From: Candidatus Kerfeldbacteria bacterium | GTDB taxonomy: Bacteria; Patescibacteriota; Patescibacteriia; UBA9570 | Direction: 5' to 3' | Assembly (NCBI GenBank): GCA_003512175.1 | Contig: DOSP01000067.1 | Span: 1-13,597, forward strand | Length of the DNA: 13,597 nt | In this document: positions 1-7,084 of the stretch, in pieces | How the letters are laid out: every line of letters starts with the position of its first letter | Numbering within the stretch: position 1 is the stretch's first letter | Translations under genes and position numbers: made by a program | Notes under the pieces: model-generated | Seen by the model: the letters and a program-made list of their open reading frames with translations, nothing else | Databases searched by the model: none | What the model was told of the DNA's origin: nothing

Positions 1-545
1 ACCAACAGAATGATGATACCTACCAAGCCCACCACACCAATGAATATCAGTATTCCTATAATCATATCAGTGCTATAGAGTGGTTCGTAAATTTCTGGCC
101 CGTAGACACTCTCAGTTCGCTCCGAATCCGTTAACGTTAAAATCAGCTCGTTGTCTGACAATGTGACTATGTAGTAATCAATCTTGCCCGCATCCGACAG
201 AGTGCCGAGATGACTGATGTCGATTGGTTGGCTGGTCAAAGTGGTTGCAGTGGTATCGTTCGGTATGGCTTGCAACGTGGCCTCATCAGCACCTATGGCG
301 CTCGATGAAAAGCACTCATCTTGAACAACGCTATTCTCAGAGACACGACCGTTACCATAGGGACTGATGCTTGAAACAACAAATGTGTAGGCCGGATAGT
401 CATCCAAGTTTGTCATGACGATACAGTTTTGGGCGTATGATAATGGCTCAACAATATCGGCCCGAACTGGCAGTGCAATGACAACAGTTAATCCGACAAC
501 GAGGGTGAGTGCGATGCGATGGATGTGGGTGTTCATTTTTCGCAT
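1..545 (-). CDS. Secreted or membrane-anchored protein of unknown function (partial, C-terminus off window)
   Basis: This reading frame runs from an ATG at 545 to the window edge, giving about 181 residues with no stop. The N-terminus looks like a signal peptide: a basic start (MRKMNTHIHR), a hydrophobic core at about residues 11-25 and a PVRA|D cleavage-type site near residue 29. The presumed exported part has two cysteines (about residues 41 and 77) that could pair, and is rich in Thr, Ser and Asp. A strongly hydrophobic segment begins near residue 160 and continues to the edge, with the look of a transmembrane anchor. The stop of tyrA and this ATG share one base (TAATG), so translation is probably coupled to the biosynthetic operon. 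A second ATG at 536 is possible. I recognise no family, and the link to aromatic metabolism is positional only. Confidence 0.75.
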   Translation of the reverse strand, partial: MRKMNTHIHRIALTLVVGLTVVIALPVRADIVEPLSYAQNCIVMTNLDDYPAYTFVVSSISPYGNGRVSENSVVQDECFSSSAIGADEATLQAIPNDTTATTLTSQPIDISHLGTLSDAGKIDYYIVTLSDNELILTLTDSERTESVYGPEIYEPLYSTDMIIGILIFIGVVGLVGIIILL

Positions 546-1462
546 TATACCTGTAGTTTTCTGGATTCGTCCATCAAATAATCATACAAGTGAACCACCA
601 CTTCCAACGGGACACTGTAGTGCTGCGCCAACTGATTCATCCTTAAAAACAATTCGGTTTCGCGTTTACTATCCTGCACCGCTTGTCCGCTGTCCTGTTT
701 CACTTTTCCAATCTGTTGCGCCAAGGTAAAACGTTCCCCGACTAATCGTACGATGGCCTCGTCAATGGCATCAATTTGAGCGCGGTATGTGGACAACGAT
801 TCACCGTGCCGTCCAATATCCTGATCAAGCTGCGTTATTTTTTTTATAAAATTCTGTCGGATCGGTTCAGCATACGGGTTCAATGTCTGCATGTCGTAGA
901 ATAATTCCCAGGTATCGTGCGTCACCTTCTCCATCATTTTCAATAAATTGGCGTAATCCGGTGTGGCAATATCTTGCGGCTCTAAGCCAGTGAGCGCCCG
1001 ACCAATAAAATGCACTAAGGCTTGAGTTTTGGCCATCATCTGATCATGCTCTTCTGGCGAACATTCATAAACGGTCACCCCACGACTGGTGAATAAATCC
1101 TTTACCCGCCGATACGATTCATCATCAATTTTCAAACGACAAAGGACCACTTTGTGTCCTTGCCAAGATTCTTTAGCAGAATCTGGACCATACAACGGAT
1201 GCGTACCGACAATATTTTTGGAAAACTGTTTTTGAAGGATCTGACAAGGCTTGGTTTTCACCGAACCGACATCCATAATGATAGCAGCATCTGGAATGAG
1301 CGGCTTCCATTGGGCAATGGCTTGCTCCAGATTTCGATTCGGTACCGCAAAAATCACCAGATCACATCCCGCTGGATTATCCATCATTACCGTGTTATCG
1401 GTCGATAAATGTTTCTGCAGGAAGGTACCAAACCGGCCAGCGCCTATGATGCCGATGTGCAT
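545..1462 (-). CDS. tyrA: Prephenate/arogenate dehydrogenase fused to AroQ chorismate mutase (TyrA-AroQ)
   Basis: Bifunctional enzyme of 305 residues: chorismate to prephenate, then oxidative decarboxylation toward Tyr. Residues 1 to about 215 are the TyrA part, with a dinucleotide-binding GIIGAGRFG (4-12), DVGSVKT (64-70) and GTHPLYGP (86-93), whose His88 matches the substrate-contacting His of the family. Residues about 222-305 are an AroQ chorismate mutase. All eight active-site residues of the E. coli P-protein mutase (R11, R28, K39, D48, R51, E52, S84, Q88) are present with exact spacing, as R227, R244, K255, D264, R267, E268, S300 and Q304. The mutase is C-terminal, the reverse of the E. 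coli T-protein. Whether the dehydrogenase prefers prephenate or arogenate cannot be told by eye. There is no ACT domain. The gene overlaps pheA by 19 bp, has no clear Shine-Dalgarno, and ends TAA. Confidence 0.93.
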   Translation of the reverse strand: MHIGIIGAGRFGTFLQKHLSTDNTVMMDNPAGCDLVIFAVPNRNLEQAIAQWKPLIPDAAIIMDVGSVKTKPCQILQKQFSKNIVGTHPLYGPDSAKESWQGHKVVLCRLKIDDESYRRVKDLFTSRGVTVYECSPEEHDQMMAKTQALVHFIGRALTGLEPQDIATPDYANLLKMMEKVTHDTWELFYDMQTLNPYAEPIRQNFIKKITQLDQDIGRHGESLSTYRAQIDAIDEAIVRLVGERFTLAQQIGKVKQDSGQAVQDSKRETELFLRMNQLAQHYSVPLEVVVHLYDYLMDESRKLQV

Positions 1463-2007
1463 ACAAGAAAGTGAGTCTGGTTACGATCGTCATCTTGCAC
1501 GTTTTCTGCGACAACACGTAAGCCATACAGTTGGGCGCACAATTTTGGTGCTAAGACAGCAGATGTAGAAGTTAATTTTCCGGCCGCGAGATCCTCCGCC
1601 GCTTTAGCGGTATCGCTATACTCTACTAATTGACAATCGGATAATTGCACATTCAGATACTTCTGACACTGCACTAAGGCTTGCTGGTGTGAAACGACTG
1701 TGCGAATTTCATCTTGGCGAACGGTTGGTAATGTTAAGAGACATTGTGACACAGGCATATCGAAACTGGATTCGACGGTGAAGAGATGTTTACCCATGGC
1801 TTGTAACGTCATTTCCACCAACCCACCGGTTGGATTATAGATGGGCAAGATGCCTAGATTGGCCTTGTCCTGTTCTAGAGCTTGAAATACACCTTCGCTA
1901 TCCAGCACATATAGTAACCCAACATCTTTCACATCCTGTGCCGCAATGTACATCAATGCGGCCTGATGGGAAAAACTACCTTTATTGCCAGCAACCGCTA
2001 TGATCAT
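1444..2007 (-). CDS. pheA: Prephenate (or arogenate) dehydratase, catalytic domain only
   Basis: At 187 residues this is about the size of a bare dehydratase domain. It would convert prephenate to phenylpyruvate for Phe synthesis. Family landmarks in order: an N-terminal GNKGSFSHQAA (7-17; usual GPxGTFSxxAA), LGILPIYNPTGG (51-62; usual PIENSxxG), SHQQALVQC (106-114), the STA-like SDTAKAAEDLA (131-141) and a terminal NQTHF (176-180; usual NxTRF, Thr catalytic). The Thr is kept as T178, but the Arg of TRF is His179, and the Glu of PIEN is Tyr57. The sequence stops just after this motif, so there is no C-terminal ACT domain and no Phe feedback site. Chorismate mutase is supplied by the next gene. 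It begins in an ATGA overlap and ends TAG. Family assignment is solid; activity on prephenate is likely but the substitutions leave doubt. Confidence 0.88.
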   Translation of the reverse strand: MIIAVAGNKGSFSHQAALMYIAAQDVKDVGLLYVLDSEGVFQALEQDKANLGILPIYNPTGGLVEMTLQAMGKHLFTVESSFDMPVSQCLLTLPTVRQDEIRTVVSHQQALVQCQKYLNVQLSDCQLVEYSDTAKAAEDLAAGKLTSTSAVLAPKLCAQLYGLRVVAENVQDDDRNQTHFLVCTSAS

Positions 2008-2579
2008 AGTGGATCGACTACCGGTGCATGATGACGTTGATCTTCAGGCGTAACAGCCCGATAAGATTGATACACCGGGTGTGCATCAACTTTAGCCATG
2101 AGGCTACGAAACTGTTGCATGGTATCCTGCAAACCAGTCATATATGCGGATAGTCGACCGCGGGCGGGATCATCTTCAGCAAATGTCGCGGTTTGATGTG
2201 TGTGCATAAACTCTACAGCCAGATTGGCGATGCGAGTTAATCTTTTCATGAAATCGAGACTACTGACCATCAAACGATGAAACTCTTTTAGCTCCGGACG
2301 AGTGGATTGATCTAATGCTGGTAAGGTCTGTTCTAAACGATTCACTTCATGATGTAATCGCTCCTGACAACGCTGTGCCTGAACCGTAGCTGATCGTCTT
2401 TGCGGAAGAATTTCCGGCAGATTCTCTTCCCACAATGATAGCGCTCCAATAATCGGTGTTAAGACATTACTAATTTGAAAATCACAACTATGTACTAATT
2501 CACGTTCAGCGTCTGACAACGGTATGATGATTCGATATTCGCGTTTACCACGCGCCTCGCATGTACCCATTTCACTCAT
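2004..2579 (-). CDS. Uncharacterised helical protein, 191 aa, with a weak histidine-kinase dimerisation-like segment
   Basis: I do not recognise this protein. It looks almost wholly alpha-helical, soluble, with no signal peptide or membrane segment. Charged amphipathic stretches at about 62-90 and 92-128 could form a coiled coil or four-helix bundle. The segment CDFQISNVLTPIIGALSLW (32-50) resembles the DHp helix of hybrid histidine kinases (pattern HDFNNLLTPIxGxxEL), but the phospho-accepting His position is Cys32, with a His two residues earlier (30). No ATPase or receiver domain follows. It lacks the conserved Arg/Lys pattern of an AroQ chorismate mutase, which the downstream TyrA fusion already provides. 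It is bound into the operon by 4-bp ATGA overlaps with both aroC and pheA. An AGGGTGG at 2587-2593 could serve as its ribosome binding site. A regulatory or scaffold role is a guess. Confidence 0.8.
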   Translation of the reverse strand: MSEMGTCEARGKREYRIIIPLSDAERELVHSCDFQISNVLTPIIGALSLWEENLPEILPQRRSATVQAQRCQERLHHEVNRLEQTLPALDQSTRPELKEFHRLMVSSLDFMKRLTRIANLAVEFMHTHQTATFAEDDPARGRLSAYMTGLQDTMQQFRSLMAKVDAHPVYQSYRAVTPEDQRHHAPVVDPL

Positions 2580-3559
2580 ATACGTGCCACCCTATTACGT
2601 AAATAGTGATCAGTCAAGACAAGGTAAACCATCGCTTCACAAATTGGGACGGCTCGCGGTAACAAACACGGATCATGCCGGCCACCAAGACCAATAGTGG
2701 CGGTTGGTTTAACCGCTACGCGCATCACCATATTTTTGCCATTACTAATCCCTCCATATATCCCGGCTTCCAGTTTGTTCTGTTGTGAACCATAGAGGTG
2801 TGCCACTTCAAACCCAGCCCCATACTCAAATCCTACCACGGCATTGATACTAAGCATCGCTTTGGCCAAATCGGCTTTGAGTTTATCGAACACCGGCTCG
2901 CCTAACCCGACTGGACACCCTTTTACTAGTACTTCAATCACACCGCCCACTGAATTACCACTCCGACTAGCCGCTTTGATGACTTCAACCATGAGTTTGG
3001 CTTTTTTCAGGTCAGCGGCCCGCACCGGATTTTTTTCAATCACTGCTAAGTTTGGTTTGTCAACAATAATGTCTTGAATCTGTTTGGTATACGCAACCAC
3101 TTGGGTTTTTTTGGGAAGAATCTTTTTGGCAATGGCTGCCGCTGCTACCCGTACAGCGGTTTCCCGCGCACTCGAACGGCCTCCGCCACGGTAATCCCGA
3201 AAACCGTACTTCAAATCGTACACTTCGTCGGCGTGTCCAGGACGATAGTAATTTTTCAGCTTGTCGTAGTCTTTCGGTCGCTGATCCTTGTTATAGATTA
3301 TAAGACTAATTGGTGTGCCGGTCGTTTTACCTTCAAATACACCAGATAAAATTTCTACTTTGTCATCTTCTTTACGCGCACTGGTAATCAAACTTTGGCC
3401 TGGTCGTCGACGATCAAGCTCCGGCTGAATATCGGCCGTGGATAATTTAATTCCTGCCGGGCAGCCATCTATGACACCGCCAATAGCCACACCGTGGGAT
3501 TCCCCCCAGGTGGTCACTCGAAATAGTTGTCCAAAGGTATTACCGGGCATAGCGGCCAT
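2576..3559 (-). CDS. aroC: Chorismate synthase
   Basis: Catalyses the FMN-dependent 1,4-elimination of phosphate from EPSP to give chorismate, the branch point for the Trp genes upstream and the Phe/Tyr genes downstream. The length is 327 residues, slightly short for a family usually near 350-390. Diagnostic motifs: GNTFGQLFRVTTWGESHG (6-23; catalytic-type His22), DRRRPGQS (49-56), RPGHAD (106-111; second active-site His109), RGGGRSSARETA (124-135) and GRHDPC near the C-terminus. I give the first ATG (3559), which overlaps aroDE by 20 bp. The ATG at 3550 gives a start (MPGNTFG) closer to the family's usual N-terminus. Neither has a Shine-Dalgarno. Lysine content is raised (about 27 residues by hand count), like the AroAK and AroDE products. 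It ends in ATGA with the next gene. Confidence 0.97.
   Translation of the reverse strand: MAAMPGNTFGQLFRVTTWGESHGVAIGGVIDGCPAGIKLSTADIQPELDRRRPGQSLITSARKEDDKVEILSGVFEGKTTGTPISLIIYNKDQRPKDYDKLKNYYRPGHADEVYDLKYGFRDYRGGGRSSARETAVRVAAAAIAKKILPKKTQVVAYTKQIQDIIVDKPNLAVIEKNPVRAADLKKAKLMVEVIKAASRSGNSVGGVIEVLVKGCPVGLGEPVFDKLKADLAKAMLSINAVVGFEYGAGFEVAHLYGSQQNKLEAGIYGGISNGKNMVMRVAVKPTATIGLGGRHDPCLLPRAVPICEAMVYLVLTDHYLRNRVARI
2587..2593 (-). promoter_or_regulatory. Possible ribosome binding site for the 191-aa gene
   Basis: The minus strand reads AGGGTGG, seven bases before the ATG at 2579. It lies inside the end of aroC. It is one of only two reasonable purine-rich sites in front of genes in this operon, and is only a partial match to the anti-Shine-Dalgarno sequence. 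Confidence 0.4.
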
Positions 3560-4646
3560 TAAATAATTTAGTTTGCTCTATCGCTTGATACCGTAACATA
3601 GGTAAGCCATCGAGCACAACCTTCGCGCCGTGCCGCTTGGCTTGCTTCAATAATTCGGTCTTTTTCCCATATATACAATCCATCACTATCTTACCACGTA
3701 ACGATTCCGCTGGTAGCAACAGGTGGTCAAAGACCGGGGTAGCATTAACGAGGACATCAAAGCGAGTGCCTAACTTACCTCCATTTTTTTTCACAGCATA
3801 CGCCACTGCTTTGGCTGCCCCACCTCGACCAAGAATCAAAACGGTTTTACCTTTTAGATATTTTCCGATCGCTTTATCGACCCCCATCCAATCGGTATTG
3901 TATCCAACCAATTTCTTACCACGCCGCACTAACGTATTCACTGCACCAATTTTTTTAGCATCACTATCCAAGCGGTCACAGTATTTCATCACATCAATTT
4001 TGAATGGTTTGGTAACTGATGCGCCAGGTAGTTGAAACCAATTAAATACAAACATGAATTTCTTGAGATCATCCGTTTGCCATAACTGGTAACGATACGG
4101 CTGACCACGATGGAGCTTCGGGCTTAAGCTATGCTGAATATCATCACCGATCAAGCCAAATATTCTGGTTGATTTGAGTTCTGCTACCGTGAGTTGGCCA
4201 GCTGCCGTAGCGGTGGTTTTAGATACACTGGCATAGGTCAACAAGCTTTTGTTATAGACCCGCGTCATCATGCCTAATTCCCCCATACCAATTACGATGG
4301 CTTTTTTACCATATTTTTTTTGCAACTTGGCCAGGGTATACAAGTCGTCTACCGTATTCACCTGGGTGGCGATCTTCGGAAAAGATATTTTTTTAATCAC
4401 CTGATCAAGCAGTTGGTACGATGGCGTACGATGATAATCATGAAATGAATCACGATCAATATAGGCAACGTTAGGGAGATAACGCGTCGGCCGTTTTATT
4501 GTGTAAATCACCGGCAAGGTGCTGCGTTCAACAAAGTGTTTCAATTGTTGGTCAGTAAAATAATCCGTGCGCAATTCTAAATAATCTGCGCCGCTTTTTA
4601 GCGCTTTCTTAAAATCTTGTGCTCGAGTGAGACTAACGGCAATCAT
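3540..4646 (-). CDS. aroDE: Fused type I 3-dehydroquinate dehydratase / shikimate dehydrogenase (AroD-AroE)
   Basis: Bifunctional enzyme of 368 residues: 3-dehydroquinate to 3-dehydroshikimate, then NADPH-dependent reduction to shikimate. Residues 1 to about 158 are a type I AroD: ELRTD (25-29), DSFHDYHRTP (66-75; catalytic His69), FPKIA (89-93; Schiff-base Lys91), GELGMMTR (122-129) and AAGQL (148-152). Residues about 160-368 are AroE: GLIGDDIQHSLSPKLH (164-179), SVTKPFK (210-216; catalytic Lys216), GAVNTLV (234-240), YNTDWMG (249-255; Asp252), the nucleotide-binding ILGRGGAAKA (271-280), NATP (301-304) and DGLPMLRYQA (346-355). Both halves are compact; in AroE the stretch between the nucleotide loop and NATP is unusually short. 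Chlamydiae and plants carry the same fusion order. It is lysine-rich (about 41 of 368 by hand count). It overlaps aroAK by 14 bp. Confidence 0.95.
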   Translation of the reverse strand: MIAVSLTRAQDFKKALKSGADYLELRTDYFTDQQLKHFVERSTLPVIYTIKRPTRYLPNVAYIDRDSFHDYHRTPSYQLLDQVIKKISFPKIATQVNTVDDLYTLAKLQKKYGKKAIVIGMGELGMMTRVYNKSLLTYASVSKTTATAAGQLTVAELKSTRIFGLIGDDIQHSLSPKLHRGQPYRYQLWQTDDLKKFMFVFNWFQLPGASVTKPFKIDVMKYCDRLDSDAKKIGAVNTLVRRGKKLVGYNTDWMGVDKAIGKYLKGKTVLILGRGGAAKAVAYAVKKNGGKLGTRFDVLVNATPVFDHLLLPAESLRGKIVMDCIYGKKTELLKQAKRHGAKVVLDGLPMLRYQAIEQTKLFNGRYAR

Positions 4647-6144
4647 AGACGTTATCTGCTACCGCATAATACTTTTTCTTTCGCTGTCGCCAAACTCTGC
4701 TTAACTCACCCGTAACGGTTGCACCTTTGGTCAAGGCAGGACGATGGGTTTGTTGTAGTAATCTCTGTTTAATTAAAGTTAACGGTGTGGTCATCAATAC
4801 GATATAGTGTTTTTTCAACAAATTCACATTTCTTGGATACATCAAGGTACCGCCACCGGTCGCGATAACGGTGTTTGTAGCAGGATATATTTTTTTTATG
4901 ACCCGATGTTCATCGAGACGAAATTTTTTCCAATCACCCTGAAACATGACGTGGTCGTCTGTATCGATAAATTTCATGTGGTACAGTTTCGCTAATTTTT
5001 TGCCATAGGTTGTTTTACCCACACCGCGCATTCCGGTCAGAACAATAGTTTGTCGTTTTGCTTGTTGCTGAATTTTTGTGTAATCCTGCCAAAATGTCGG
5101 GTAACTCTTCCGAACACATTGTTTATTATCAACCTTTAATCCGAGAATAGAAAACGCCATAGCGAAACGGTGATCACCGCCCGTTTCAATTACTGGGCGT
5201 GGTGACTTCAGCTTGGTTAAGTTTTTTCTCAACAATGCTAAGCGATCGGTTTCTTTATAGGCTAAGTGATCAATCCCACCGATGTGACTGGTGCCTTGAG
5301 CACATACCATTACCACGGCAGCAGATAAAACAGCATCAGGATAATTGGACATGTTCACGTTGACTGGTTTGAGTTGGTGATTCCATGGACCAATCACAGT
5401 ATTATTGTGCACTACACAACCCATCTTCTTTAATAAGTTTTTAAACTGGGCATCTGGTTGGAGAGTGTCGAGTGGAATATTGGGCACGGTAATGTGACTA
5501 CCAGTTATAGCCGCCAACGCCCACCAATAGGTTGCACTGCTGACATCGCCTTCTACGGTGTAGCGACAGGGTTTATATGTTTGAGGATAAATGATGAATG
5601 AAGATCCATGAATAATAACTTTAATACCGAACTGTTTCATCACTTGTACCGTCATCTGAACATACGGAGCTGAAACAAGCTTTCCAGTCACCTTGATAGT
5701 GACTTTTTTTTCAAGTGTTGGAGCAAACAGTAACAAAGCAGAAATAAACTGACTACTTACTGCTCCAGTAATTTTTATGACACTGTTGGTTTTAAGCTTA
5801 GCGACAGCATTCTCTAAGTCTGTGATTGGTCGTTGAGACATCCTCTGGTTACCTCTCAAATTCGCATATGGTGCCAAAAACCGCCGCACTGTACCAGCAT
5901 TACCAATGTAAATTTTTTTGCTACTATATAACGTTCCTTTTTTTCCATAGACAACTACGGAATTTTTATTTTGCTTGATCCGGACACCCAAGTGTTGCAG
6001 TGCCGAGATCATATAATTCGTGTCATCACAATAGACGACATTATGAATGGTAGATTTACCCGATGCTAAGGCAGCGCACAGCAGCGCCCGGTTCATGAGC
6101 GATTTTGACCCCGGAACACTGATTGAATATTTAATTGGCTTCAT
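4633..6144 (-). CDS. aroAK: Fused EPSP synthase / shikimate kinase (AroA-AroK)
   Basis: 503 residues holding two consecutive-pathway activities: phosphorylation of shikimate (C-terminal half) and its condensation with PEP to EPSP (N-terminal half). The AroA part (1 to about 355) shows PGSKSLMNRALL (11-22), GNAGTVRRFL (81-90), SSQFISALLL (130-139), NYPDAVLSAA (267-276; catalytic-type Asp270), YKETDRL (296-302; Glu298), DHRFAMA (324-330) and SYPTFW (347-352). It is shorter than the usual ~430 residues. After a polar linker, the AroK part (about 364-503) has a P-loop GMRGVGKT (371-378), FIDTDDH (392-398), FRLDEH (408-413), ATGGGT (428-433) and HRPAL (467-471). Both active sites look intact. It is lysine-rich, with lower G+C than the trp genes. 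The start overlaps aroB by 14 bp, without a convincing Shine-Dalgarno; the stop is TAG inside aroDE. Confidence 0.95.
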   Translation of the reverse strand: MKPIKYSISVPGSKSLMNRALLCAALASGKSTIHNVVYCDDTNYMISALQHLGVRIKQNKNSVVVYGKKGTLYSSKKIYIGNAGTVRRFLAPYANLRGNQRMSQRPITDLENAVAKLKTNSVIKITGAVSSQFISALLLFAPTLEKKVTIKVTGKLVSAPYVQMTVQVMKQFGIKVIIHGSSFIIYPQTYKPCRYTVEGDVSSATYWWALAAITGSHITVPNIPLDTLQPDAQFKNLLKKMGCVVHNNTVIGPWNHQLKPVNVNMSNYPDAVLSAAVVMVCAQGTSHIGGIDHLAYKETDRLALLRKNLTKLKSPRPVIETGGDHRFAMAFSILGLKVDNKQCVRKSYPTFWQDYTKIQQQAKRQTIVLTGMRGVGKTTYGKKLAKLYHMKFIDTDDHVMFQGDWKKFRLDEHRVIKKIYPATNTVIATGGGTLMYPRNVNLLKKHYIVLMTTPLTLIKQRLLQQTHRPALTKGATVTGELSRVWRQRKKKYYAVADNVYDCR

Positions 6145-7084
6145 GATACCGCCGAATGAACTGTTCTACTTGCCGAATAGGAAGATTTTGGTGAATGTGA
6201 ACATGACCTAACCGTTGTGGAGTGATGAGTGTAATCGTGTGACCCCGATGTTTTTTATCCGCCAACATCGTACGGACAATAGCCTGTGGAGAAAATGGTT
6301 TGACCAAACTAGTCGGCAAACCGAATTCAGTGAGTAACGCTAAGACCCGATTCCGTTCTGGCATCTGACTATACGCCGTAGCATAGGCCAAGCCAATCGC
6401 CACCGCCTGACCATGTGGCAGAGTGTAATCACTAAGCAATTCAAAGGCATGCCCAAACGTGTGCCCTAAGTTGAGTAACATCCGTTGCTGCTGTTCACGT
6501 TCATCTTTCTTCACAATAGCCGTTTTAATTGCCACATTCATTCGGATCATTTTTGCCAACACTGTACTGTTGCGTAGCTTTATTTGCTTGGTATTCTTTT
6601 CCAGCCAATTAAATAATGTTTTATCCAGTATTCCATGTTTGATGACTTCAGCCATCCCATTACTAAATTCAACGGCCGGTAAGGTTTTCAAAAAGGTGAG
6701 ATTGACCACGACGGCAGCTGGTGGATAGAACGTTCCAACTAAATTCTTGCCGCCAGGTAAATCTACTCCCGTTTTTCCACCAATGCTGGAATCGACCATC
6801 GCCAGTAATGTAGTTGGCAACAAATAAAATTGGATACCTCTCATGAACAAGTTAGCAATCAGCCCAACCATATCGCCGACGATTCCGCCACCAACCCCAA
6901 TTAACACCGTTTGTCGATCAGCGCCAAGTTTAATCAATTCGTTACAGGTCCATTCTACCGTGCTTAAACGTTTGTGTTGCTCACCACTGGGTAACACAAT
7001 AATAGGAAAGTCTTTAAATAACCGTTTCACCTGCGGTAATAGGTTGGCATCACATATGACTACTGATGATTTGGGATAGCGCAT
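6131..7084 (-). CDS. aroB: 3-dehydroquinate synthase
   Basis: Converts DAHP to 3-dehydroquinate using NAD and a divalent metal. At 317 residues it is roughly 30-40 shorter than typical AroB. Most of the loss is at the N-terminus, which starts in the middle of the first Rossmann strand (SSVVICDANL). Conserved landmarks: LPSGEQHK (31-38), GVGGGIVGDMVG (63-74), PTTLLAMVDSSIGGKTGV (90-107), GGKNLVGTFY (111-120), AEVIKHG (145-151; metal ligand Glu146), LGHTFGHAFE (206-215; His208), LPHGQAVAIG (222-231; His224) and ADKKHRG near residue 280. All three metal ligands are present. It follows trpA with a 25-bp overlap and no Shine-Dalgarno, and begins the aroB-aroAK-aroDE-aroC block. Confidence 0.97.
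   Translation of the reverse strand: MRYPKSSVVICDANLLPQVKRLFKDFPIIVLPSGEQHKRLSTVEWTCNELIKLGADRQTVLIGVGGGIVGDMVGLIANLFMRGIQFYLLPTTLLAMVDSSIGGKTGVDLPGGKNLVGTFYPPAAVVVNLTFLKTLPAVEFSNGMAEVIKHGILDKTLFNWLEKNTKQIKLRNSTVLAKMIRMNVAIKTAIVKKDEREQQQRMLLNLGHTFGHAFELLSDYTLPHGQAVAIGLAYATAYSQMPERNRVLALLTEFGLPTSLVKPFSPQAIVRTMLADKKHRGHTITLITPQRLGHVHIHQNLPIRQVEQFIRRYHEAN

Noticed and set aside
415..729. Plus-strand open frame of 104 codons
   Set aside because: It lies opposite the 3' end of tyrA and the start of the secreted-protein gene, both well supported, and its translation resembles no family.
836..850. T-rich run that could be a terminator
   Set aside because: It encodes the FIKKITQ part of TyrA, no stable hairpin precedes it, and the operon continues past it.
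2004..2579. Free-standing AroQ or AroH chorismate mutase
   Set aside because: The required Arg/Lys/Glu/Gln pattern is absent, while a complete AroQ site is present at the C-terminus of TyrA.
3637..4035. Plus-strand open frame of 132 codons
   Set aside because: It is antisense to the AroE half of aroDE, where catalytic motifs fix the minus-strand frame; it is a by-product of codon bias.
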